DNA from: SHVZ01 sp044223515
GTDB taxonomy: Bacteria > Pseudomonadota > Alphaproteobacteria > SHVZ01
Direction: 5' to 3'
DNA length: 32,324 bases
Assembly (NCBI GenBank): GCA_044223515.1
Contig: JBGALV010000054.1
Coordinates: forward strand, 1 to 32,324
Numbering within the stretch: the stretch's first letter is position 1; every line of letters begins with the position of its first letter. Position numbers and translations under genes: made by a program. Below, piece by piece: positions 27,422 to 32,324 of the stretch. The notes below the pieces were generated by a model, which saw only the letters and a list, made by a program, of their open reading frames with translations, was not told the origin of the DNA and made no database searches.

Positions 27422-28129
27422 ATGACTCTGGCAGCCAAGCACGACGCGGAGACGACCTGGGAGCCCTCCTACAAGTCCGCAGCGCGGCCGACGGCGCTCG
27501 AGCAGGAACTCGCCGACTGGGAAGCCCGCAGCATCGTGGTGCCGCTCGGCGGCGCCGACTGGCAGCGCACCTCGGGCAACACCTTCGAGGCCAATACCGC
27601 CGAGGACTGGGCGATCATCGAGCGCCAGAGCGCGATCTATCATCGCGACCGCCAGGCGAAGGAGGTGCTGACTTTCCTCGCCGCTTCCAAGGACGAGCCC
27701 AGCTACGGCTGGCAGTCCAACAACTACGGCCACTCGCTGCAGACCGCGACCAGAGCGCTCCGCGACGGCGCCGACGAGGACATGGTGGTCCTCTCATTGC
27801 TGCACGACATCGGCCAGAACATCGCGCCGGTCACGCATGGCGAGTTCTGCGCGGCGATGCTGAAGCAGTTCCTGTCGGACGATTATCTGTGGGTGCTCAA
27901 CTACCACACGGTCTTCCAGCGCTATCACCGCTTCAACCACCCGACCTCGGACCGGATGGGGCGCGAGAAGTTCAGGGGCCATCCGGCCTTCGAGCTGACC
28001 GCCTATTTCTGCGAAAAATATGACCAGAACGCGATGGAGCCCGACTACGCCACGCTTCCGCTGGAGGCGTTCGAGCCCATGGTCTACCGCTTCTTCAACA
28101 AGACGCCGCGGTTCGTCGGGCGGCGTTAG
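27422..28129 (+). CDS. HD-domain metal-dependent protein (phosphohydrolase or PhnZ-like oxygenase)
   Basis: The 235-residue protein carries an HD metal centre: His104 (NNYGHSLQ), His128-Asp129 (LLHDIGQN), His139 (VTHGEF), His162 (NYHTVF) and Asp201 (KYDQN). Six ligands in this order would bind two metals. This arrangement occurs in phosphohydrolases and in mixed-valence di-iron oxygenases such as PhnZ and inositol oxygenase. The 24-residue step from the first His to the HD pair equals the PhnZ spacing as I recall it. The start chosen is ATG 27422 after GGGGATCGAG; ATG 27356 would add 22 residues. It is divergent from the solute-binding protein gene, across about 100 bases that show no clear promoter. 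Confidence 0.75.
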   Translation: MTLAAKHDAETTWEPSYKSAARPTALEQELADWEARSIVVPLGGADWQRTSGNTFEANTAEDWAIIERQSAIYHRDRQAKEVLTFLAASKDEPSYGWQSNNYGHSLQTATRALRDGADEDMVVLSLLHDIGQNIAPVTHGEFCAAMLKQFLSDDYLWVLNYHTVFQRYHRFNHPTSDRMGREKFRGHPAFELTAYFCEKYDQNAMEPDYATLPLEAFEPMVYRFFNKTPRFVGRR

Positions 28130-28144
28130 CAAGCTCCCTTACTC

Positions 28145-29416
28145 GTGTCATCGCATCGCGAGACGCTGGTACCACTAGAGGCTTGGAGTTACGCGAGTCC
28201 TGATCTGCGCGCGAGTGGTCACTTAATAGATATTGGCCTATTTGCAGAGGCTTTAATATATTACGACACTGTACTTGTGAGCCCTAGCAATCAACCACAG
28301 CTGGCCGATTTCATACAATGGTTTGCGCAGGAGGGACGACTACAAGATTTGCTTTCCATGCTCCATGACGGAACAATAAAAATATATGAATACTCTTTTA
28401 TTAGCGCTGCTATTTATGATGAAAAAGTAAAATCCTATGGCCTAATGAATGTTCAAGACGAGATACAGGCAAAACCCAACACATTTGAGCAACGATTTTT
28501 ATACCATAAGTCTGTAGAAGCCGTTCTCCCAAAGAAGGGGCGGCATCGAGAAAAAGTATACGCAGCATTTCGTAAAGGCACCATCGAAGCAAAGGCAGAC
28601 GACTTCGGGAAATCAATAGACAACGCAAGAGAGGATTTTATAAATCCGCAGCGAATGTCACTAATAACCCAAGTATTTGTTGACGAAATATATCGCATTC
28701 GCAAGCTCGGACGGCCACCTCAAATACATGCCACCATTCTTCCGCGCGGAGGAACGCGCCACGACATCAATCTCGATATAGATCTTCGGAAAATTATTGA
28801 ATTAGCCGGCCCCAAGCTGAACTTTCACCCGAGTACGCCTCTCACAGCGGCGGCACTTTCAAACCGACTTATCTGGTCCGCCGCGAAGCTCAACAGTGAT
28901 CTCTATCTACCGAGCCCGATGAGCGCATTGATAGGTGACAAGCTTTATGAATCCGCTGAAGTCGTGAACAAGGCCGGTGACGTTATCGAAGACCTAAAGG
29001 CGAAGGTCGAGTTTCCCGACATAAGATCGCTCGTAAATGATGGAAAATTGGCATTTTCCGATGTGCTCTCTATTCGGAATAAGGCTCAGAAATTTCGAGG
29101 TTGGTTACAGACCGAGTCTGATAGAGATCGAGACGCGATTATTGCCTATCACAACGAAGTCGCTCGAGAGGTCGGGTTACTTGGAGCGAGCCGTAAGGCC
29201 CTTTCGATATTCGGAGCAATCGGCGGGAGCGCGATCGGCACAGTGATTGGCGCTTCGGTGGATGGAGCGCTTGGTGGGGCATTGGGAGGAGCGGCGGGTT
29301 CGAGTATTGGGTACCTGTCTGATGTCGCCTCTAAGTTTCGCGCTAATTGGAAGCCCGTGATCTTTGGCAATTGGCTACGCGACCACATCGAACAGGTCAT
29401 CCGCGATAAGCAGTAA
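28145..29416 (+). CDS. AT-rich orphan protein with C-terminal glycine-zipper segment
   Basis: I do not recognise this 423-residue protein. The start is a GTG at 28145 with no clear ribosome site, 16 bases after the HD gene. The N-terminal part (about 25-90) reads as helices: HLIDIGLFAEALIYYDTVLV, then ADFIQWFAQEGRLQDLLSML. A charged middle follows (about 115-340). Residues 353-392 form a Gly/Ala zipper (FGAIGGSAIGTVIGASVDGA onwards) able to enter membranes, and the tail is amphipathic. Base use differs sharply from the neighbours: hand counts give 25, 16 and 29 G+C per 60 at 28201, 28381 and 28681, against 43 of 60 at 27481. ATA, TTA and AAA codons are common. This indicates recent transfer. 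Confidence 0.8.
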   Translation: MSSHRETLVPLEAWSYASPDLRASGHLIDIGLFAEALIYYDTVLVSPSNQPQLADFIQWFAQEGRLQDLLSMLHDGTIKIYEYSFISAAIYDEKVKSYGLMNVQDEIQAKPNTFEQRFLYHKSVEAVLPKKGRHREKVYAAFRKGTIEAKADDFGKSIDNAREDFINPQRMSLITQVFVDEIYRIRKLGRPPQIHATILPRGGTRHDINLDIDLRKIIELAGPKLNFHPSTPLTAAALSNRLIWSAAKLNSDLYLPSPMSALIGDKLYESAEVVNKAGDVIEDLKAKVEFPDIRSLVNDGKLAFSDVLSIRNKAQKFRGWLQTESDRDRDAIIAYHNEVAREVGLLGASRKALSIFGAIGGSAIGTVIGASVDGALGGALGGAAGSSIGYLSDVASKFRANWKPVIFGNWLRDHIEQVIRDKQ

Positions 29417-29456
29417 CCATCTAGTGCCTCAGCTCTTCGAATAATGTAGCCGCATG

Positions 29457-29485
29457 CTGTCAAACATCGGCCTCCCTGCTATGGT
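29457..29485 (+). promoter_or_regulatory. Possible sigma-70 promoter of DUF4164-zapA
   Basis: CTGTCA (29457-29462) and TATGGT (29480-29485) are 17 bases apart, each matching four of six consensus bases. Transcription would start about at 29492, the first base of the DUF4164 ATG. No ribosome site is visible there, so the transcript could be leaderless. The match is weak and could be chance. Confidence 0.3.
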
Positions 29486-29491
29486 CGGCAG

Positions 29492-29716
29492 ATGAGTGCC
29501 TTGGACGACGCAACCGCCAAACTGGATCAGGCGCTGGCCCGGCTCGAGCGGGCCGCCTCCGGCCGATCGGACCGCGAGGCGAAGGCGCGCACCGAGCTCG
29601 AGCAGGCGTTGGCCCAGCTCAAGACCGATCATTCGCGGCTTTCGGAGGCCGCCGACACGGTGTCGGCGCGTCTCGACGGCGCTATCGGCCGCTTGCGGCT
29701 GATGGCCGGCGACTGA
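29492..29716 (+). CDS. DUF4164 family coiled-coil protein
   Basis: The 74-residue protein is almost entirely heptad-patterned helix (ATAKLDQALARLERAA then TELEQALAQLKTDHSRLSEA), typical of the DUF4164 proteins found directly upstream of zapA in alphaproteobacteria. Its role is not established. The shape and the link to zapA suggest a cytoplasmic partner in cell division. There is no signal peptide or membrane segment. The stop is seven bases before zapA, so the two are one transcript. Codon use is GC-rich again, which marks the end of the foreign-looking stretch. Confidence 0.85.
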   Translation: MSALDDATAKLDQALARLERAASGRSDREAKARTELEQALAQLKTDHSRLSEAADTVSARLDGAIGRLRLMAGD

Positions 29717-29723
29717 GCCGCGC

Positions 29724-30038
29724 ATGGCAGAAGTCACGCTGTTCCTCAACGGCCGCGGCTACCGCATCGCCTGCGCCGACGGGCAGGAGCCGCATATCGA
29801 GAAGCTCGGCCGTTTCATCGACGGCAAGGTGCAGGAACTGGTCCGTCAGGTCGGCCAGGTCGGCGACGCCCGCCTCTTGGCGATGGCGAGCCTGATGATT
29901 GCTGACGAGCTGGCCGAGGCCCGCGGCGGGATCGACAGCAAAGCGAGTCCCGCCAAGTCCGCGGATGCCGCCGCCGAGGCGATCGAGTCCGTGGCAAAGC
30001 GCATCGATGCGCTTGCAGCGCGGCTTGAAGCTTCCTAA
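29724..30038 (+). CDS. zapA: Cell division protein ZapA
   Basis: ZapA binds and bundles FtsZ filaments at the division site. The 104-residue product has the N-terminal head VTLFLNGRGYRIACADGQE with the typical helix HIEKLGRFIDGKVQELVRQ. LLAMASLMIADELAEA follows, and then a C-terminal coiled coil (AEAIESVAKRIDALAARLEA) that forms the tetramer. Length and pattern fit the alphaproteobacterial form. It is followed by the 6S RNA gene and the cyclo-ligase gene, a conserved neighbourhood. Confidence 0.92.
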   Translation: MAEVTLFLNGRGYRIACADGQEPHIEKLGRFIDGKVQELVRQVGQVGDARLLAMASLMIADELAEARGGIDSKASPAKSADAAAEAIESVAKRIDALAARLEAS

Positions 30039-30040
30039 GT

Positions 30041-30178
30041 TGAATTCCGGCGGGGCTGCCCGGTTCGACAGGCTGCACATTCCCCGGGGCCAATACCGAT
30101 CCTCTGGGAGCTGTCCCTGGCCTTGGCCCTCGGCCTTGGCTACATGGCGCCCACCTGCTTAGGCAGGCCTTGGAGGAA
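30041..30178 (+). ncRNA. ssrS: 6S RNA (SsrS)
   Basis: 6S RNA mimics an open promoter and sequesters the housekeeping RNA polymerase holoenzyme in stationary phase. The 146-base gap between zapA and the 5-formyltetrahydrofolate cyclo-ligase gene is its known site in proteobacteria. A closing stem is visible: TTCC (30045-30048) with GGAA (30175-30178), and CTGCC (30056-30060) with GGCAG (30162-30166). GC-rich internal arms follow (CCCCGGGGCC near 30081, GGGAGCTGTCCCTGGCC near 30106), and a CCTGC-TTAG-GCAGG hairpin near the 3' end. The segment resembles alphaproteobacterial 6S sequences as I recall them. Exact ends are estimated. The 3' strand covers the ribosome site of the next gene. Confidence 0.75.
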
Positions 30179-30184
30179 CTGCTT

Positions 30185-30790
30185 ATGCCATCGGCCATGG
30201 TGGCTCCGCCATCCTCTCCCGATCCCGACGTCGTCGCGGCCAAGCGCCGTCTAAGGACGGAGATGAGCGAGCGCCGGAAGCGACTCGCGCGCCCCTCGGC
30301 AGGCGTCGCGCTGGCTCGGTACGTGGCGAGGCTGGGACCGTTCGCGGCCGGCGCCGCCGTCGCCGGCTTCCATCCGGTGCCGCCCGAGATCGACGTGCTG
30401 CCCACGCTCGACTGGTTTGCGGGTGCGGGTCATCCGGTCGGGCTTCCGGTGGTGATCGCGCGCAAGCAGCCGCTCGTCTTCCGCAGCTGGATGCCCGGGA
30501 CTCCTCTTTCGACAGGCGTGTTCGGCATCCCCTACCCGCCCGAGAGCAATCCCGAGATCGAGCCGTCGATCCTGCTGGTGCCGCTTCTCGCCTTCGATCG
30601 CCGCGGCCATCGCCTCGGCTACGGCGGCGGCTACTACGACCGGACGCTCGCCGCCCTTCGGGCGAAGGGACCGGTGCTGGCCATCGGCGTCGGCTACGCC
30701 TTCCAGGAAATCGACGAAGTACCCGCGGACTCGGTCGACCAGCGCATCGATGCGATCGCGACCGATGCCGGGGCGGAGTTCGTAAAGTGA
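30185..30790 (+). CDS. fau: 5-formyltetrahydrofolate cyclo-ligase
   Basis: The enzyme uses ATP to convert 5-formyl-THF to 5,10-methenyl-THF, returning this storage folate to one-carbon metabolism. The 201-residue product has the basic N-terminal helix AKRRLRTEMSERRKRLA, the folate-side GFHPVPPEIDVLPTLDW, and the diagnostic ATP loop FDRRGHRLGYGGGYYDRTLA. GGAGG at 30172-30176 supports ATG 30185 rather than the later ATG at 30197. It follows the 6S RNA, as ygfA does in E. coli, and overlaps the next gene by four bases. Confidence 0.94.
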   Translation: MPSAMVAPPSSPDPDVVAAKRRLRTEMSERRKRLARPSAGVALARYVARLGPFAAGAAVAGFHPVPPEIDVLPTLDWFAGAGHPVGLPVVIARKQPLVFRSWMPGTPLSTGVFGIPYPPESNPEIEPSILLVPLLAFDRRGHRLGYGGGYYDRTLAALRAKGPVLAIGVGYAFQEIDEVPADSVDQRIDAIATDAGAEFVK

Positions 30791-31599
30791 AGATCCTCTA
30801 TCTCGGCGACATCCTCGGCCGCTCCGGTCGCGACGCGGTGCTTTCGGAGACGCCGCGCCTGCGCAAGGAACTCGGGCTCGATTTCGTGATCGCAAACGGC
30901 GAAAACGCCGCGCACGGCTTCGGCCTCACCCTCAGCCTCGCCGAGCAGATGTTCAAGGCCGGCATCGATTGCCTGACCAACGGCAACCACGTCTGGGACC
31001 AGCGCGAGTTCATCGGCCAGATCGACCGCGATCCGCGCCTCCTGCGGCCCCGCAACTACCCGCAAGGAACGCCGGGTCGCGGCGCCCACACCTACGCGCT
31101 GTCCGACGGACGCCGCATCCTGGTGATCAACGTGATGGGCCGCCTGTTCATGGACCCGCTCGACGATCCGTTCCGCTCGGTCGAGGAGGAGATGGGAAAG
31201 GTCCGTCTCGGCACGACCGTTGCTGCGATCGTCGTCGACATCCATGCCGAAGCGTCGAGCGAGAAGCAGGCGATGGGCCACCTGCTGGACGGACGCGCCT
31301 CGCTGGTCGTGGGCTCCCACACCCACGTCCCCACGGCCGACGCGCAGATCCTTCCGGGCGGGACCGGCTTCCAGACCGATGCCGGCATGTGCGGCGACTA
31401 CGACTCCGTGATCGGCATGCACAAACAGGTGCCGATCCAGCGCTTCACCCGGAAGCTTCCGACCGACAAGCTGCAGCCGGCCGACGGCCCGGCGACGATC
31501 TGCGGCGTCTTCATCGAGACCGACGACCGCACGGGCCTCGCCAAGCGGATCGCGCCTCTCCGGGTCGGCGGTCGCCTCCAGCCGGCATGGCCTGCCTGA
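30787..31599 (+). CDS. YmdB/TIGR00282 family metallophosphoesterase
   Basis: This family hydrolyses 2',3'-cyclic nucleotides; YmdB of Bacillus influences biofilm and motility choice. The 270-residue protein keeps the di-metal ligands: LGDILGRSGRD (Asp8), ANGENAAHGFG (Glu, Asn), TNGNHVWDQ (Asn-His), VDIHAEASSEK (His), and VGSHTHVPTAD (two His). The substrate lid and the C-terminal QRFTRKLPTDKL also match the family. It starts at GTG 30787, overlapping the cyclo-ligase stop (GTGA), so translation is coupled. A short hairpin just past its end may terminate the transcript. Confidence 0.92.
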   Translation: MKILYLGDILGRSGRDAVLSETPRLRKELGLDFVIANGENAAHGFGLTLSLAEQMFKAGIDCLTNGNHVWDQREFIGQIDRDPRLLRPRNYPQGTPGRGAHTYALSDGRRILVINVMGRLFMDPLDDPFRSVEEEMGKVRLGTTVAAIVVDIHAEASSEKQAMGHLLDGRASLVVGSHTHVPTADAQILPGGTGFQTDAGMCGDYDSVIGMHKQVPIQRFTRKLPTDKLQPADGPATICGVFIETDDRTGLAKRIAPLRVGGRLQPAWPA

Positions 31600-31626
31600 C
31601 CGGCGCAAACCGGTCGTTAACTTTTC
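31598..31626 (+). terminator. Weak terminator after the phosphoesterase gene
   Basis: GACCGG (31598-31603) pairs with CCGGTC (31610-31615) around CGCAAA, followed by GTTAA and CTTTTC. The hairpin overlaps the stop codon and the T-run is short and displaced, so termination may be partial. Confidence 0.4.
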
Positions 31627-31641
31627 TGGCCTAAATACCGA

Positions 31642-31675
31642 GCCTGAGACATCTCAGGCGTCCTCGACGGACGCC
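31642..31675 (+). promoter_or_regulatory. Two overlapping, mutually exclusive hairpins in the sensor gene leader
   Basis: GCCTGAGA (31642-31649) pairs perfectly with TCTCAGGC (31652-31659). GGCGTCC (31657-31663) pairs perfectly with GGACGCC (31669-31675). They share GGC at 31657-31659, so both cannot form completely at once. The ribosome site GGAGGG of the next gene starts seven bases later. No T-run follows either hairpin. Confidence 0.4.
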
Positions 31676-31697
31676 CGGATCGGAGGGCTTCAACGCC

Positions 31698-32324
31698 TTG
31701 GCGCATGCAGGCGACCTGCAGAAACACGCGAGATCCTGGCCCATCATCGCCGGGGCAGCCTCCCTCATCGCGCTCGCAATTACATTTGGTTACAATCTCC
31801 ACGGCAGCTATCGGTCGAAGCTGCTAGACACCGAGCACACCGTCCGCCGTCTTTCGAGCGCACTCGAAGAGCACACGCTGACCACCTTCGATGCCGTGGA
31901 CGGCGTGCTCAAGGCGACGATCCGCCATCTTCGCCTGCTGCAGCGGCTGAACGCGGACGAGCAGACATCGGTGCGGGGCGTGCTGGCCGCCGGCGCCGAC
32001 AGCCTTCGCCAGATCCACGCGCTGATCCTCTACGACGCGGACGGGCACCCGGCGAACGCCGGCCTGGCGCCGGTCCCCCGGACCCTCAGCGTCGCCGACC
32101 GCAGTTTCTTCAATCGTCATCGCGAGGAGTCCGATCTCGGCGTGCTGATCTCGCTCCCGCTCACGAGCCTCGTCTCCGGCGATACGGTCTTGAGCGTGAG
32201 CCGCCGCATCGAAAGGGAGGACGGCTCGTTCGCCGGCGTCCTCGCAGCCGACATCCCGATCGAGGGCCTCACGAGCACCTTCTATCGCACGCTCAATGTC
32301 GGACCCAACGGTTCGGTAGCACTC
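31698..32324 (+). CDS. Membrane sensor protein with periplasmic PDC/Cache-type domain (5' part)
   Basis: The gene runs off the window after 209 codons. It starts at TTG 31698, chosen because GGAGGG (31682-31687) lies upstream and the frame then stays open to the end. Residues about 14-33 form a membrane helix (SWPIIAGAASLIALAITFGY). A helix with HTLTTFDAVDGVLKATIRHL and a PDC/dCache-like periplasmic domain follow: IHALILYDADGHPANAG, VADRSFFNRHREESDLGV, LSVSRRIEREDGSFAGVLAA. Such domains head histidine kinases, diguanylate cyclases or chemoreceptors; the output module is outside the window, so which one cannot be told. Confidence 0.75.
   Translation, partial: MAHAGDLQKHARSWPIIAGAASLIALAITFGYNLHGSYRSKLLDTEHTVRRLSSALEEHTLTTFDAVDGVLKATIRHLRLLQRLNADEQTSVRGVLAAGADSLRQIHALILYDADGHPANAGLAPVPRTLSVADRSFFNRHREESDLGVLISLPLTSLVSGDTVLSVSRRIEREDGSFAGVLAADIPIEGLTSTFYRTLNVGPNGSVAL

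Noticed and set aside
31607..31621. TTAAC before the sensor gene as a second CtrA site
   Set aside because: Only the right half-site matches; the expected left half reads CAAA. It also lies next to a terminator hairpin.

Overview
The window comes from a high-GC alphaproteobacterium. The evidence is a CtrA-inhibitor SciP gene, a Caulobacter-type FlbD regulator, a DUF4164-ZapA-6S RNA locus and a DhnA-type class I aldolase. Gene order looks most like Rhodospirillales, and perhaps Reyranella-type lineages; that lineage guess is inference. I see no tRNA, rRNA, CRISPR array or insertion sequence. No stretch above about 300 bases lacks a gene.

Region 1 (1-17388) is a flagellar cluster. flgD and flgE (hook cap and hook) end at a strong terminator. 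A convergent TPR-glycosyltransferase gene follows on the minus strand. It is divergent from sciP, and the shared promoter region holds a CtrA-like site. After a sciP terminator, an AT-rich regulatory island with palindromes and a sigma-54-type promoter precedes a long tight operon: fliF, fliG, fliH, fliN, a PomA-like motA, flbD, flhA, flhF, flhG and a proline-rich fliK-like gene. Together these genes cover the MS ring, the C-ring, a stator subunit, export-gate control, the sigma-54 activator and the polar-placement pair FlhF/FlhG.

Region 2 (17378-24112, minus strand) is a central carbon block. In transcription order it runs tkt, a GNAT acetyltransferase, gap, a small unknown gene, an exported lysine-rich protein, class I fba, thiE-like and a methyltransferase. 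Spacing is mostly very tight. Two genes, thiE-like and the small unknown gene, lack a convincing ATG/GTG/TTG at the start that homology suggests.

Region 3 (24213-29416) looks accessory. It has a peptide-type solute-binding protein coupled to an M81 (MlrC-like) peptidase on the minus strand, a divergent HD-domain metalloprotein, and a strikingly AT-rich orphan gene with a glycine-zipper C-terminus. The orphan is the clearest sign of transfer in the window and the best candidate for an undescribed function.

Region 4 (29417-32324, plus strand) is the housekeeping set DUF4164, zapA, 6S RNA, 5-formyltetrahydrofolate cyclo-ligase and a YmdB-family phosphoesterase. It ends with the 5' part of a membrane sensor gene that runs off the window.
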